Shown: positions 9,283 through 19,347 of the stretch, piece after piece
How the letters are laid out: each line of letters starts with the position of its first letter
Position numbering within the stretch: the first letter of the stretch is position 1
From: Fidelibacterota bacterium
GTDB taxonomy: Bacteria > Fidelibacterota > Marinisomatia > Marinisomatales > JABMOV01
Direction of reading: 5' to 3'
Assembly (NCBI GenBank): GCA_013203145.1
Contig: JABMOV010000103.1
Location: forward strand, 1-57,903
DNA length: 57,903 nt
Made by a program: the position numbers and the translations under genes
Notes under the pieces: model-generated
What the model saw: the letters and a program-made list of their open reading frames with translations, nothing else
Database searches by the model: none
Told to the model about the DNA's origin: nothing

Positions 9283-10616
9283 TTGAAAAAATTAAAAATA
9301 TGTTCAATATCCCTGAGCTGCGTAAACGTATACTGTTTACGTTTGGTATTTTAATTATCGTTCGTATTGGCGCCCATGTTCCTATTCCAGGTATAAATGG
9401 TGAAGCTTTAGGTGCAGCAATTCAAAATTTCCAAAATACATTATTTGGTCTTTATGACCTTTTTGCCGGTGGTGCATTTCAAAAAGCTACATTATTTGCA
9501 CTCGGTATCATGCCTTACATTTCAGCATCAATTATTATTCAATTAATGGGATCAGTTGTTCCTTACTTCCAACGTCTTCAAAAAGAAGGTGAAGAAGGAC
9601 GGAAAAAGATTACCCAAATTACACGGTACGGAACAGTACTTATTGGTACAATGCAGGCTTACGGAGTCACAGTATTTTTAAAGAGTATGACTGCGAATGT
9701 TGGTGGTGTAAATGTTGCCGTTGTTCCAAATCAAGGATTATTATTTACTTTCACTGCTATTATTACGCTGGTTACAGGTGTTATTCTTTTAATGTGGTTA
9801 GGTGAGCGCATTACTGAACGAGGAATTGGAAATGGAATATCGCTTATAATTATGATCGGTATTATGTCCCGCTTCCCAAATGTTGTTATCAGTGAAATAA
9901 CACTTATCCGTGAGGGTGTGCGTTCGATTCTATCAGAGTTTATTTTATTTGCGATATTTATCATCATTGTTGGTATTGTTATCCGTTTGACACAGGGTAC
10001 ACGAAAAATCCCTGTTCAATATGCGAAACGAGTTGTTGGTCGCAAGGTCTATGGTGGTCAGTCTACTCATATTCCGTTGCGTGTAAATACCGCAGGTGTT
10101 ATGCCAATCATTTTTGCACAATCAATAATGTTTATTCCAACAACAATTGCTACTTTTTTCAGTGAATATGAATTTATGCAATCTGTAATGCGGTGGTTTT
10201 CTTTTGATCATCCTTTTTACTGGCTGGTTTTTGGAACCATTATCGTGTTCTTTACCTATTTTTATACAGCAATAGCTTTTGATCCTGTTCAAGTTTCAAC
10301 AACAATGAAACAGCAAGGTGGATTTATACCTGGAGTACGTCCAGGTAAAAGAACAGCAGAATATATTGATAATATTTTAACACGCGTAACATTACCCGGC
10401 TCTATTTTCTTAGCATTAATTGCTGTTGCACCATATGCTATAATGAAAGCAGCTGGAATTGGATATGATCTTGCATCCTTTTTTGGAGGAACAAGTCTGT
10501 TAATCATTGTTGGTGTTGCGTTGGATACATTACAACAAATTGAATCACATCTGATGATGCGACATTACGACGGATTTTTGTCAAAAGGTAAGATCCGCGG
10601 TCGCAGGCGGATGTAA
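9279..10616 (+). CDS. secY: Preprotein translocase subunit SecY
   Basis: SecY is the inner-membrane channel of the Sec translocon, needed to export the many signal-peptide proteins in this window. It is 445 aa with about ten membrane segments. The family motifs [14 protein letters not shown], the plug and loop region, and the basic C-terminal cytosolic loop ([11 protein letters not shown]) are present. GTG 9279 overlaps the rplO stop by 4 bases. The usual adk gene does not follow; map comes directly after. Confidence 0.98.
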   Translation: MIEKIKNMFNIPELRKRILFTFGILIIVRIGAHVPIPGINGEALGAAIQNFQNTLFGLYDLFAGGAFQKATLFALGIMPYISASIIIQLMGSVVPYFQRLQKEGEEGRKKITQITRYGTVLIGTMQAYGVTVFLKSMTANVGGVNVAVVPNQGLLFTFTAIITLVTGVILLMWLGERITERGIGNGISLIIMIGIMSRFPNVVISEITLIREGVRSILSEFILFAIFIIIVGIVIRLTQGTRKIPVQYAKRVVGRKVYGGQSTHIPLRVNTAGVMPIIFAQSIMFIPTTIATFFSEYEFMQSVMRWFSFDHPFYWLVFGTIIVFFTYFYTAIAFDPVQVSTTMKQQGGFIPGVRPGKRTAEYIDNILTRVTLPGSIFLALIAVAPYAIMKAAGIGYDLASFFGGTSLLIIVGVALDTLQQIESHLMMRHYDGFLSKGKIRGRRRM

Positions 10617-10618
10617 TC

Positions 10619-11377
10619 ATGGTTGCTATCCGGTCTGAAAGAGAAATCGAGCTTATTGCTCGTAGTTGTCAGATTGTAGCGGAAACGCTCAGTCTATTAG
10701 GGGAAAATATCGCCATTGGAGTATCCCTTATTGATTTGGATAAAATAGCGGAAGATTACATTGTTTCACAAGGCGCAAGGCCTGCTTTTAAAGGATATAT
10801 GGGTTTTCCATCGACATTGTGCATCTCAATTGATGATGAAGTTGTGCATGGCATACCCAGGGATGTCCAATTAAAAGAGGGTCAAATTGTAGGAATTGAC
10901 TGTGGTGCTGAAAAGAATGGGTATTATGGAGATTCTGCACGAACATTTGCTGTAGGTACAATAGATGAAAAAAAAGCGCAGTTAATGAAGGTTACACAGG
11001 AATCACTCATGAAAGGTATTGAAGCTGCCCACGAAGGCAATTATGTTTCCGATATCGGTCATGCGATCCAGAGCCATGTGGAAAATCACGGATATTCTGT
11101 CGTGAGAGAACTTGTTGGACATGGAATTGGCACACAATTGCACGAGGAACCTCAAGTTCCTAATTATGGAAAACCCAAGCATGGTTACAAACTAAAAGCT
11201 GGGATGGTTATAGCCATTGAACCCATGATAAATATGGGTCGAAAAGAAATAGTTACCGATAGTGATGGTTGGACAGTTAGAACCAAAGATGGTTCTATGA
11301 GTGCTCACTTCGAACACACAATTGCTATCACTAAAGATGACCCTAGAATCCTAAGTATAGGAATGGATAATGGCTAA
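10619..11377 (+). CDS. map: Methionine aminopeptidase, type I
   Basis: Removes the initiator methionine from nascent proteins. It is 252 aa of the short type I class. The five dimetal ligands are visible: Asp in GIDCG and GDSARTF, His in VGHGIG, Glu in IAIEPM and Glu in FEHTIAI. It begins 2 bases after secY and ends inside the start of infA. Confidence 0.97.
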   Translation: MVAIRSEREIELIARSCQIVAETLSLLGENIAIGVSLIDLDKIAEDYIVSQGARPAFKGYMGFPSTLCISIDDEVVHGIPRDVQLKEGQIVGIDCGAEKNGYYGDSARTFAVGTIDEKKAQLMKVTQESLMKGIEAAHEGNYVSDIGHAIQSHVENHGYSVVRELVGHGIGTQLHEEPQVPNYGKPKHGYKLKAGMVIAIEPMINMGRKEIVTDSDGWTVRTKDGSMSAHFEHTIAITKDDPRILSIGMDNG

Positions 11378-11597
11378 AGAACAACCAATCACACTTGAAG
11401 GTATTATTAAGGAAACATTGCCAAGTGCAATGTTTCGAGTAGAAATTGACATAGGTGGCAATAAGCATGAAGTATTAGCTCATGTGAGTGGAAAAATGCG
11501 TATGCATTTTATCAAAATATTGCCTGGGGATAAGGTTACATTAGAAGTATCACCCTATGATTTGAAAAGAGGACGCATTACATACCGTCAAAAGTAG
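11370..11597 (+). CDS. infA: Translation initiation factor IF-1
   Basis: IF-1 occupies the A site during initiation. It is 75 aa with a single S1-like OB fold ([22 protein letters not shown]) and the family-ending LKRGRITYR. The start overlaps the last codons of map by 8 bases. Confidence 0.96.
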   Translation: MAKEQPITLEGIIKETLPSAMFRVEIDIGGNKHEVLAHVSGKMRMHFIKILPGDKVTLEVSPYDLKRGRITYRQK

Positions 11598-11604
11598 GAG
11601 CATC

Positions 11605-11718
11605 ATGAAAGTTCGTCCATCTGTAAAAAAAATGTGTACAAAGTGCAAAATTGTCCGACGCAAAGGTGTTGTGTTGGTTATTTGCGAAAATCCTAAACAT
11701 AAACAAAGACAAGGTTAG
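11605..11718 (+). CDS. rpmJ: 50S ribosomal protein L36, zinc-binding type
   Basis: This is a 37-residue ribosomal protein with a zinc-binding C-C-C-H set (C11, C14, C27, H32). It opens [15 protein letters not shown], the standard family start, preceded by AGGAG at 11596-11600. Its position between infA and rpsM is canonical. Confidence 0.96.
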   Translation: MKVRPSVKKMCTKCKIVRRKGVVLVICENPKHKQRQG

Positions 11719-11726
11719 GGGATTCA

Positions 11727-12098
11727 ATGGCTCGTATCGCCGGAATTGATATTCCACGAGAGAAAAAAGTACCATATTCATTAAGGTACATTTATGGGAT
11801 TGGCCTCACAACAGCCATAAAAATTTGTGAAAAAGCTGGTGTTGATCAAGAGATGCGTGCTAATGATCTGAGTGAAGATCATGTAACAGCATTGCGCAAT
11901 GCAATTAATGACCTTGAAGTCAAGGTTGAAGGTGAGAGCAGATCCTTGGTTGCAATGAATATCAAACGATTGAAAGATATTGGTAGCTACAAAGGTGTTC
12001 GTCACCGCAGAGGATTACCTGTTAACGGTCAAAGAACAAAGACAAATGCTCGTACACGAAAAGGTCGCAAACGTACTATTGGTTTAGGACGTAAATAG
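11727..12098 (+). CDS. rpsM: 30S ribosomal protein S13
   Basis: S13 forms intersubunit bridges and contacts P-site tRNA through its C-terminal tail. It is 123 aa, opening [18 protein letters not shown], with the tail motif [18 protein letters not shown]. It is the first gene of the alpha-operon part. Confidence 0.97.
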   Translation: MARIAGIDIPREKKVPYSLRYIYGIGLTTAIKICEKAGVDQEMRANDLSEDHVTALRNAINDLEVKVEGESRSLVAMNIKRLKDIGSYKGVRHRRGLPVNGQRTKTNARTRKGRKRTIGLGRK

Positions 12099-12120
12099 TT
12101 AGGCAAGAAAGGATTATTCA

Positions 12121-12516
12121 TTGGCTAAACGTACAGACGTTAAACGTAAGAAGAAAAAGAAGGGTAATGTTGACCCATCTGGGGTTGCCCATATAAAGGC
12201 CACGTTTAACAATACACACATCACTTTAACAGACAAATTCGGTAATGTAATTGCTTGGGCTACAGCAGGTACATCTGGATTTAAAGGCTCACGCAAAAGT
12301 ACGGCATATGCAGCCTCACAAGCGGCTAGCAATGCTGGAGCGGAAGCAAAAACATTAGGTCTTGCGAACGTAGAGGTTCGCATAAAAGGTCCTGGTGCAG
12401 GTCGCGAATCTGCGATTCGCTCACTAGCTGTAGCAGGATTAAATATAACTTCAATTAAAGATGTGACACCGCTTCCTCATAACGGATGCCGTCCACCTAA
12501 ACGCCGTCGCGTATAA
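12121..12516 (+). CDS. rpsK: 30S ribosomal protein S11, TTG start
   Basis: S11 sits on the platform near the E site. It is 131 aa. TTG at 12121 gives the family-typical [14 protein letters not shown] start. The conserved [15 protein letters not shown] and the C-terminal [13 protein letters not shown] are present. Confidence 0.96.
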   Translation: MAKRTDVKRKKKKKGNVDPSGVAHIKATFNNTHITLTDKFGNVIAWATAGTSGFKGSRKSTAYAASQAASNAGAEAKTLGLANVEVRIKGPGAGRESAIRSLAVAGLNITSIKDVTPLPHNGCRPPKRRRV

Positions 12517-12534
12517 GGGCTAGGAGCACTGCAA

Positions 12535-13152
12535 ATGGCAAAAATTAATGTAGCAAGAGGCAAATTAGTTCGGAAGTTCGGGGAGAATATCTTTGGCAAT
12601 GCTAAGTATGACCGTTTATTAAATAAGAAACCTTACGGTCCTGGTCAACATGGTCAAAAAAGACGTCGTCGTCCTTCTAACTATGGAATACAGCTTACCG
12701 AAAAACAAAAAATTAAATTCATGTATGGACTGTTAGAAAAACAGTTCAGGAATTGCTTTGCAAAAGCTGACCAAATGGTTGGTGAAACAGGTACAAACCT
12801 ATTACAGCTATTAGAATGTCGTTTAGACAATGTAGCTTTTAGATTGGGTTTTGCACCTTCAAGACCAGCTGCTCGGCAACTGGTAAATCACAGACATTTT
12901 ATAGTTAATGGACGATCGGTAAATATTCCATCGTTCCAAGTAAAACCTGGTGATGTTATTCAAGTACGGAATAAAAGTAAAAAAATGGATATCATTTTAG
13001 AATCCATGCGAAGAATTAAGGGTGATATTGAACTCCCTTGGTTGGAACTTGATAAAGCAAAAATGTCAGGTACATTTATCGCTATACCGGAACGGGATCA
13101 AATGAGTCTCACCGTCAATGAACAACTTGTAGTAGAGTTATATTCTAAATAA
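12535..13152 (+). CDS. rpsD: 30S ribosomal protein S4
   Basis: S4 nucleates 16S folding and in E. coli represses the alpha operon. It is 205 aa with the S4 RNA-binding domain at about residues 95-155 (LECRLDNVAFRLGFAPSR, then NGRSVNIPSFQVKPGD). The N-terminal cysteine cluster of zinc-type S4 is absent. Confidence 0.97.
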   Translation: MAKINVARGKLVRKFGENIFGNAKYDRLLNKKPYGPGQHGQKRRRRPSNYGIQLTEKQKIKFMYGLLEKQFRNCFAKADQMVGETGTNLLQLLECRLDNVAFRLGFAPSRPAARQLVNHRHFIVNGRSVNIPSFQVKPGDVIQVRNKSKKMDIILESMRRIKGDIELPWLELDKAKMSGTFIAIPERDQMSLTVNEQLVVELYSK

Positions 13153-13173
13153 AAACCATAGGGATACCGTTTT

Positions 13174-14145
13174 ATGGCAAATGATCTAGACTTCAATATT
13201 GGAATCGAAACAGTAACTTCAACTGCAACTGAAGGACGTTTTGTAGTTAAACCATTGCAACGTGGTTATGGTGTTACCCTTGGTAATGCTTTACGTCGGG
13301 TGGCATTAACCAGTATACCTGGTGCGGCCATTACCAACATAAAGATTGAAAATGTTCAGCATGAATTTTCAACATTGGAAGGTGTACGTGAAGACGTTGC
13401 TGACGTAATTTTGAATCTTAAGGCTGTACGTTTTAAATTGATGGATAATAATCCTGACCGTATTTTATTAAAGTTAGAAGGTCCATGTACGTTCACTGCT
13501 GCTGATATTCAAGCTGCCAGTGATCAATTCGAAATATTAAATCCTGAGCAATACATAACGGATGTTAATGAAAAAGGTGTAATGGAGATTGAAATTCGAA
13601 TTGGAATTGGCAAAGGATATGTCCCCTCAGATGAAAATTTAATGCCAAATGCTCCTATCGGTATGATTGCAATTGATAGTATCTATAACCCTGTAACTAA
13701 AGTTACCTTTACTGTCAAAACTCTTCCGGGTGAAAAAGAATCAGCAGAAGCACTGACTATCGATGTGACAACTGATGGCTCTATTAGTGCCATGGATGCA
13801 GTTAGCTATTCGGCATCAGTATTAAAATCACATCTTACGATTGTTGAAAGTTTAAGCAAACCTGAAGTTTTAGAAGTAACTGACAATTTAAGTGAAGAAA
13901 CATTGGCAACGCGTAGACTTCTGAAATCAACAATTGATGAGATGGAATTATCTGTAAGAAGCTTCAATTGTCTCCAAGCTGCAGGTATTAAATACATCCA
14001 TGAGTTAGTGAACAAAGAAGAGAATGAAATGCTGAAGTATAAAAACTTCGGTCGCAAGTCATTAACTGAATTGGTTGAAAAATTAGATGAAATGGGTCTC
14101 CATTTTGGTATGGAAGTAGATCAATATTTAACAGAAGAAGTGTAA
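13174..14145 (+). CDS. rpoA: RNA polymerase alpha subunit
   Basis: Assembly platform of RNA polymerase. It is 323 aa: an N-terminal dimerisation domain (LQRGYGVTLGNALRRVAL) to about residue 235, a flexible linker, then the DNA-binding alpha-CTD (SVRSFNCLQAAGIKYIHEL, NFGRKSLTEL). It is 21 bases after rpsD and 4 bases before rplQ. Confidence 0.98.
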   Translation: MANDLDFNIGIETVTSTATEGRFVVKPLQRGYGVTLGNALRRVALTSIPGAAITNIKIENVQHEFSTLEGVREDVADVILNLKAVRFKLMDNNPDRILLKLEGPCTFTAADIQAASDQFEILNPEQYITDVNEKGVMEIEIRIGIGKGYVPSDENLMPNAPIGMIAIDSIYNPVTKVTFTVKTLPGEKESAEALTIDVTTDGSISAMDAVSYSASVLKSHLTIVESLSKPEVLEVTDNLSEETLATRRLLKSTIDEMELSVRSFNCLQAAGIKYIHELVNKEENEMLKYKNFGRKSLTELVEKLDEMGLHFGMEVDQYLTEEV

Positions 14146-14149
14146 GAAA

Positions 14150-14572
14150 ATGCGTCATCGTAAATCGATTAAAAAATTAGGACTTAGCACTAGATCACAC
14201 CGGAAAGCCATGTTGTCAAATATGGCAAGTTCATTGATTGTGCATAAACGAATAAAAGTTACGCACGCACGCGCAAAAGCATTACGTCGGTTTATTGAGC
14301 CATTGATTACTTTTGCAAAACGCGGTGATGTTCATGCACGACGTCAGGTATTAAGAAATATCAAGCATAAGGATATTGTTCATTCTTTATTCCATGATAT
14401 TGCACCTGTTTATGCTGAACGTCCCGGAGGATACACGCGAATTACAAAACTTGGTTTTCGTGATAATGATCGTGCTGCCATATCTATGATCGAATTAGTT
14501 GATATGGAAGGTGTTGGCGTAGTCGTAGAAAAACCAAAAGAGAAGAAAGAGAAAAAAGAATCTAACGATTAA
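14150..14572 (+). CDS. rplQ: 50S ribosomal protein L17
   Basis: L17 is a large-subunit protein near the tunnel exit. The L17 core (RHRKSIKKLGLSTRSHRKA, RPGGYTRITKLGFRDNDRA) is followed by a short Lys/Glu tail, for 140 aa in total. It ends the ribosomal superoperon. The terminator that follows begins 40 bases after the stop codon. Confidence 0.97.
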   Translation: MRHRKSIKKLGLSTRSHRKAMLSNMASSLIVHKRIKVTHARAKALRRFIEPLITFAKRGDVHARRQVLRNIKHKDIVHSLFHDIAPVYAERPGGYTRITKLGFRDNDRAAISMIELVDMEGVGVVVEKPKEKKEKKESND

Positions 14573-14585
14573 AATATAGTTTGAT

Positions 14586-15767
14586 TTGAAATTCTCAATC
14601 CGTACAATATTAAGGGCAACATTCACTGTTGCCCTTCTTTTTTTCCAGAGTCCATCCTTTGGTAATCCCTATAACAAAGCTTTTGATTATACCTGTATGT
14701 GGGTTGTACGAAATTCTATTTTAACTGAACGTAATATTCAAGATGTCGTTGATTTTGCAGACGAAAATGGAATAAAACATTTATTTGTACAAGTTCGTGG
14801 CCGGGGTGATGCATTATATAAATCCGCGATTGTACCGCGAAGTGGTTTATTGCAAAATGATGATTATGATCCGTTACAAATCATGATTGAAAAGGCGCAT
14901 GCAAAAGGGATAAAAATCCATGCATGGGTTAATGTTTATGTATTATGGTCTTCTGGACAAGCACCTTATTCGCGGGATCATATATTTTATAAAAAGCAAG
15001 ATTGGTTTGATCAGAATAGCAAGGAACTCGAACCACTAGAATTATTAAAGAAATATCGTAAGGGTAACGGAAAGGATGAAGGGATATATTTAGCGCCACA
15101 TCATCCAGAAGTAAATCAATATTTATTAGCAGTTTTTCGTGAAGTTGTTGCTAAGTATGAAATTGATGGACTTCATTTGGATTATATACGATATAAGGAT
15201 TCTCAATATGGTAAAAATGTAAAAGCAATGGATGAATACACAAAATCCAACGGGGAGAATCCGAATATATTTTTGTCAACGAAGAGACTCTCGTCCAATG
15301 ATGACTCTCAGTTTACAGCAAAGGTTTCACGCTGGGGTGACTATAAACGGCAAGCGATAACAGAATTAGTAAAAAATATTGATGCAATGATTGAGGAAGT
15401 AAGACCCAATTGTATTTTATCAGCAGCGGTTAAACCGAATTTATACGAGGCACGGGATCGCTTTAACCAAGAGTGGGATGTATGGTTAGCCGCAGGGTAT
15501 TTAGACTGGGCAATACCAATGAATTATACAACATCATTACGTGTGTTTGCTAAAAATATTGATATTATTTATGATAATCTACCGGCTAAATACCGTGATA
15601 AAATTGTTATGGGCGTTGCCACGTATAATCAAAATGCGCCAGATGCAGCAGATAAAATAAAATATGCAAAGATTACAAGATTCCCGGGTGTAGCATTGTT
15701 TTCTTATAATGTATTAGGCAAAAATCCGCGGTATATGGATCCACTTCGAAGTGTTCTTCTCAGATAA
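14586..15767 (+). CDS. Secreted GHL10-type glycoside hydrolase-like protein
   Basis: Predicted periplasmic or secreted member of the glycoside-hydrolase-like GHL10 (DUF187) family, some members of which cleave peptidoglycan glycan strands. It is 393 aa with an N-terminal signal peptide (residues 1-24, basic start then VALLFF core) and a TIM-barrel-like body. Family features include WVVRNS, the VRGRGDALY segment, GIKIHAWVNVYVLW, and the acidic IDGLHLDYIRY strand. The start is TTG 14586, 13 bases after rplQ, with no good ribosome-binding site. An intrinsic terminator hairpin lies within the signal-peptide codons, so full-length mRNA requires read-through or an internal promoter. Substrate is unknown. 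Confidence 0.8.
   Translation: MKFSIRTILRATFTVALLFFQSPSFGNPYNKAFDYTCMWVVRNSILTERNIQDVVDFADENGIKHLFVQVRGRGDALYKSAIVPRSGLLQNDDYDPLQIMIEKAHAKGIKIHAWVNVYVLWSSGQAPYSRDHIFYKKQDWFDQNSKELEPLELLKKYRKGNGKDEGIYLAPHHPEVNQYLLAVFREVVAKYEIDGLHLDYIRYKDSQYGKNVKAMDEYTKSNGENPNIFLSTKRLSSNDDSQFTAKVSRWGDYKRQAITELVKNIDAMIEEVRPNCILSAAVKPNLYEARDRFNQEWDVWLAAGYLDWAIPMNYTTSLRVFAKNIDIIYDNLPAKYRDKIVMGVATYNQNAPDAADKIKYAKITRFPGVALFSYNVLGKNPRYMDPLRSVLLR
14612..14644 (+). terminator. Intrinsic terminator of the ribosomal superoperon
   Basis: A perfect 9-bp stem AAGGGCAAC / GTTGCCCTT (14612-14620 with 14628-14636) with a 7-base loop is followed by CTTTTTTT. This is a classic Rho-independent terminator. It overlaps codons 10-20 of the following gene. 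Confidence 0.85.
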
Positions 15768-15786
15768 GTAACGTAAACTTTGAAAA

Positions 15787-16290
15787 CTAAGGTGTGATAA
15801 TTGCCTTTAAGTCTTTTTCCAAAGATTCTTCAGGTGATTCAATAATTCTACCAACCTCATCACCATAAAGTGAAATGATAAAGGTTGGAACAAGTTCAAT
15901 ATTTAATGTTTCCGTTGCACCATCTTTGTCGATCTTTGTTCGATCCACAGCTATTATTACAATTTTTTCCTCTGGATACCCGAGTGTATCGAGTACTTTG
16001 TAAAAACGTGGTACTTCACGACGGCTATCACTGCACCAAGTACCCATAACTATTTTTATATCAAATTCAGAAATAAGCTCTTTAAGCGGATCTAATTCTT
16101 CTTTTGATACAATGTATTCGTCATATTCTTTAGTAAACCAGTGCGAAAATGATTCATGCTCGAATGAGGTACGTTCACATAGACCAATGAGCATATCTTT
16201 TTGTGTTTTTTCATCAATACTAATATGAGCCTCTGATTGTGGAAATACCAATGAACTAAATACTACAAGAAATAAAACTATTATTTTCAT
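15787..16290 (-). CDS. Exported thioredoxin-like protein, one active-site Cys
   Basis: Predicted periplasmic thioredoxin-fold protein of 167 aa with a signal peptide (residues 1-18, ending near PQSEA). The active-site position reads MGTWCSDSRREVPRF: the first cysteine of CXXC is kept and the second is Ser. The cis-proline loop VPTF is intact. Family members with this pattern are commonly annotated as thioredoxin family proteins. A monothiol role (mixed disulfide or glutathione-type chemistry) is possible but unproven. It converges on the preceding gene with a 19-base gap. Confidence 0.7.
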   Translation of the reverse strand: MKIIVLFLVVFSSLVFPQSEAHISIDEKTQKDMLIGLCERTSFEHESFSHWFTKEYDEYIVSKEELDPLKELISEFDIKIVMGTWCSDSRREVPRFYKVLDTLGYPEEKIVIIAVDRTKIDKDGATETLNIELVPTFIISLYGDEVGRIIESPEESLEKDLKAIITP

Positions 16291-16338
16291 TTTAATATGA
16301 ACCTTTTGATTGTGAAAATATACTGAATATTTAACACA

Positions 16339-16369
16339 TAACCATTTATCGTAAAACTTGCTATGGTTA
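16339..16369 (+). promoter_or_regulatory. Inverted repeat upstream of hutU
   Basis: TAACCAT (16339-16345) and ATGGTTA (16363-16369) form a 7-bp inverted repeat spaced by 17 bases, 45 bases before the hutU start. It could be an operator for histidine-utilisation control; no regulator gene is nearby. Confidence 0.3.
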
Positions 16370-16414
16370 ATTTCATCTCATGTAATCTTAACTTTGAAAA
16401 ACCGTGAGGTAGGA

Positions 16415-18067
16415 ATGTCCCCGAAAGTTATTCGCGCGCCAAGAGGAACTGAAATAGTATGTAAAGGATGGCAACAGGAAGCTGCCTATAGAATGATTCA
16501 AAATAACTTAGATCCAGATGTTGCTGAAAACCCTGATGAACTCGTTGTTTATGGTGGTAAAGGAAAAGCTGCCCGCAATTGGGAATCCTTTGATGTTATT
16601 CTGGAAACGTTAAAACGTCTTGAAAATGATGAAACATTATTAATTCAATCAGGAAAACCGGTTGGTGTTTTAAAAACACATCCTTGGTCACCACGAGTTC
16701 TCATTGCTAATTCGAATCTCGTCCCAGAGTGGGCAACGTGGGATCATTTCAACGAATTGGATAAAAAAGGTCTCATGATGTATGGGCAAATGACAGCAGG
16801 TTCATGGATTTATATTGGGACACAAGGAATTTTACAAGGTACATACGAAACTTTTGCCGCTGCAGGAAAACTGCATTATAACGCAGACCTAACTGGAAAA
16901 TTTGTTCTTACTGCTGGTCTTGGAGGAATGGGTGGTGCTCAACCACTTTCTGTTACAATGAACAATGGAGTTTGCATAACAATCGAAATTGACCCACATC
17001 GCATCCAACGTCGCTTAGAGACGCGATACCTGGATGTTGCCTCTGAATCCCTAGAGGATGCCTTAACACTTGCCAGAGACGCCGTTTTAAAAGGAGTGCC
17101 ATTATCAATTGGTCTCCTTGGCAATGCAGCGGATATTGTTCCTAAAATTGCAGAAATGGGAATTGTACCGGATATGGTGACAGATCAGACATCGGCACAT
17201 GATGAATTGGATGGATATATCCCCAATGGGATGACATACCATGAAGCGCTTGAATTGAGGAAGTCTGATCCGGAAAAGTATATAAAAGAAAGTTTTCGTG
17301 CGATGGCTGAGCATGTTGAAGGCATTTTAAAATTGAAAGATATGGGATCGATCTGTTTTGATTATGGAAATAACTTACGTGGCCAAGCTAAAAAAGCAGG
17401 TGTCACAAATGCCTTTACTTATCCTGGATTTGTCCCCGCTTATGTTCGTGATTTATTTTGCGATGGACGAGGTCCCTTTCGATGGGTTGCTTTATCAGGA
17501 GACCCGGAAGATATCTATAAAACGGACGCCAAGGTTTTAGAATTATTTCCTGAAGATGAAACACTTGTCCAATGGATCAAAATGGCGCGGGAAAAAGTTC
17601 AATTTCAGGGATTACCTTCGCGAATTTGTTGGCTCAGTTATACGCAACGTGCAACATTTGGCGTGGAGTTAAATAACATGGTCGCGTCAGGTGAACTCAA
17701 AGCCCCAATTGTGATTGGTCGAGATCATTTGGATTCAGGATCCGTCGCCTCGCCATATCGGGAAACTGAAGCAATGAAAGATGGCAGCGATGCGGTTGCA
17801 GACTGGCCATTACTGAATGCTTTAGTAAATACAGCAAGCGGCGCAAGTTGGGTTTCAATTCACCAGGGTGGCGGTGTTGGCATGGGATTGTCCATTCATG
17901 CGGGTCAGGTGATTGTCGCAGATGGAACGTCAGAAATGGAAAAAAGACTAAAGCGTGTATTAACAAATGATCCTGGAATGGGAATTCTTCGTCATGCTGA
18001 CGCTGGATATGAACGTGCCGAAAACAATGCCAAAGAATGGGATGTAGATATTCCCATGATGAAATAA
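16415..18067 (+). CDS. hutU: Urocanate hydratase
   Basis: Second step of histidine degradation: converts urocanate to imidazolonepropionate using tightly bound NAD+. From ATG 16415 (GAGGTAGGA just upstream) the protein is 550 aa, the normal length; an in-frame ATG at 16358 would add an unsupported leader. The NAD-binding glycine-rich [12 protein letters not shown] and the active-site cysteine region [20 protein letters not shown] are present, as is the [12 protein letters not shown] segment. hutI follows after 3 bases. hutH and the formimidoylglutamate step are not in the window. Confidence 0.96.
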   Translation: MSPKVIRAPRGTEIVCKGWQQEAAYRMIQNNLDPDVAENPDELVVYGGKGKAARNWESFDVILETLKRLENDETLLIQSGKPVGVLKTHPWSPRVLIANSNLVPEWATWDHFNELDKKGLMMYGQMTAGSWIYIGTQGILQGTYETFAAAGKLHYNADLTGKFVLTAGLGGMGGAQPLSVTMNNGVCITIEIDPHRIQRRLETRYLDVASESLEDALTLARDAVLKGVPLSIGLLGNAADIVPKIAEMGIVPDMVTDQTSAHDELDGYIPNGMTYHEALELRKSDPEKYIKESFRAMAEHVEGILKLKDMGSICFDYGNNLRGQAKKAGVTNAFTYPGFVPAYVRDLFCDGRGPFRWVALSGDPEDIYKTDAKVLELFPEDETLVQWIKMAREKVQFQGLPSRICWLSYTQRATFGVELNNMVASGELKAPIVIGRDHLDSGSVASPYRETEAMKDGSDAVADWPLLNALVNTASGASWVSIHQGGGVGMGLSIHAGQVIVADGTSEMEKRLKRVLTNDPGMGILRHADAGYERAENNAKEWDVDIPMMK

Positions 18068-18070
18068 TCC

Positions 18071-19285
18071 GTGAGTACATTACTATTAAAAAATATTGGT
18101 TCTCTGGTTACAACAAATCCTGATACGGAACTCGTTGAAACAAAACATGATACTCAAGTATTCATTGAAGATGGAATTATTCGAAAGATAGGTGGTGCTG
18201 AATCCGCTGCGGACAAGATTATTAATTGTGAACAGAAACTAGTTACACCTGGGTTTGTTGATCCACATACTCATCCAGTATTTCTAAACGGTCGCGAACA
18301 TGAATTCGGAATGAGGATTGCAGGGGCTAGTTATCAGGAAATCGCTGAAAAGGGTGGGGGAATTCGCTCCAGTATCGAAGGCGTAAGAAAGGCTTCTAAA
18401 GATCAATTAGTCGAAGCTGTGTCAAAACGTATGGATAGATTTCTTTCTCTGGGAACAACTACGGTCGAAGCAAAAAGCGGTTATGGCTTGGATGTAGAAT
18501 CGGAATTAAAAAGTTTGGAAGTTTTGGATGAAGTAAACAGAAATCATCCAATCAATATTATTCCAACATTTATGGGCGCTCATGCATTCCCACCGGAGTA
18601 TTCGGATAATAAATCAGGATATGTTGATTTAATATGCAATGACATGATACCAGCTGTGGCTGAGCAAGGAATTGCCAAATTTTGCGATGTATTTTGTGAA
18701 AATGGATATTTTAATGTTGATGACTCTAGAAGGATTTTGGAAGCTGCAAAAAAAGTCGGCTTAATTCCACGATTACATGCAGATGAGTTTGAGAATAGCC
18801 ATGCCGCTGAATTGGCTGGTGAGATTCATGCGATTTCTGCCGATCATCTCATGGCAGTAAGCGATCGAGGTATAGAAGCACTGAAAGAAGGGAATGTCAC
18901 TGCTACTTTATTACCGGGGACTACTTTTTTTCTTGGTTCACATACCTATGCTCCAGCAAAAAAGCTCAAGGATGCAGGAGTAGAAATTGCACTGGCGACA
19001 GATTTTAATCCAGGGAGTTGCCATATCCAATCCATGCCGTTCATAATGACATTGGCTACACTTTTTCTTGGATTAAGTATTCAAGAAACGTTTAAAGCTG
19101 CTACGTGGAGTTCAGCAAAAGCTTTGCAGCTTGAGTCCAAAATTGGAGCTATAAGAAATGGGTATAATGCGGATCTGGTAATTTGGGATTTAGATGAATT
19201 AGTGCAAATACCATATCATGTAACAGACATCCCTGTTAAAAGAGTGATTAAAAAGGGTAAGGAAACCTTTACTTCTACTTGCTGA
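18071..19285 (+). CDS. hutI: Imidazolonepropionase
   Basis: Third step of histidine degradation: hydrolyses imidazolonepropionate to N-formimidoyl-glutamate. It is a 404-aa amidohydrolase-superfamily enzyme starting at GTG. Metal-binding and catalytic motifs are visible: TPGFVDPHTHPVFLNGREHEF early (two His), TTVEAKSGYG, HADEFENSHAAELA, the SADHLM segment and the late ATDFNPGSC aspartate. It forms a two-gene operon with hutU. Confidence 0.95.
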   Translation: MSTLLLKNIGSLVTTNPDTELVETKHDTQVFIEDGIIRKIGGAESAADKIINCEQKLVTPGFVDPHTHPVFLNGREHEFGMRIAGASYQEIAEKGGGIRSSIEGVRKASKDQLVEAVSKRMDRFLSLGTTTVEAKSGYGLDVESELKSLEVLDEVNRNHPINIIPTFMGAHAFPPEYSDNKSGYVDLICNDMIPAVAEQGIAKFCDVFCENGYFNVDDSRRILEAAKKVGLIPRLHADEFENSHAAELAGEIHAISADHLMAVSDRGIEALKEGNVTATLLPGTTFFLGSHTYAPAKKLKDAGVEIALATDFNPGSCHIQSMPFIMTLATLFLGLSIQETFKAATWSSAKALQLESKIGAIRNGYNADLVIWDLDELVQIPYHVTDIPVKRVIKKGKETFTSTC

Positions 19286-19347
19286 ACATAATAAATACAT
19301 TTAAACTTACTTCTTCATTTTTTCAGAATAACACGTAAAGCGAATAC

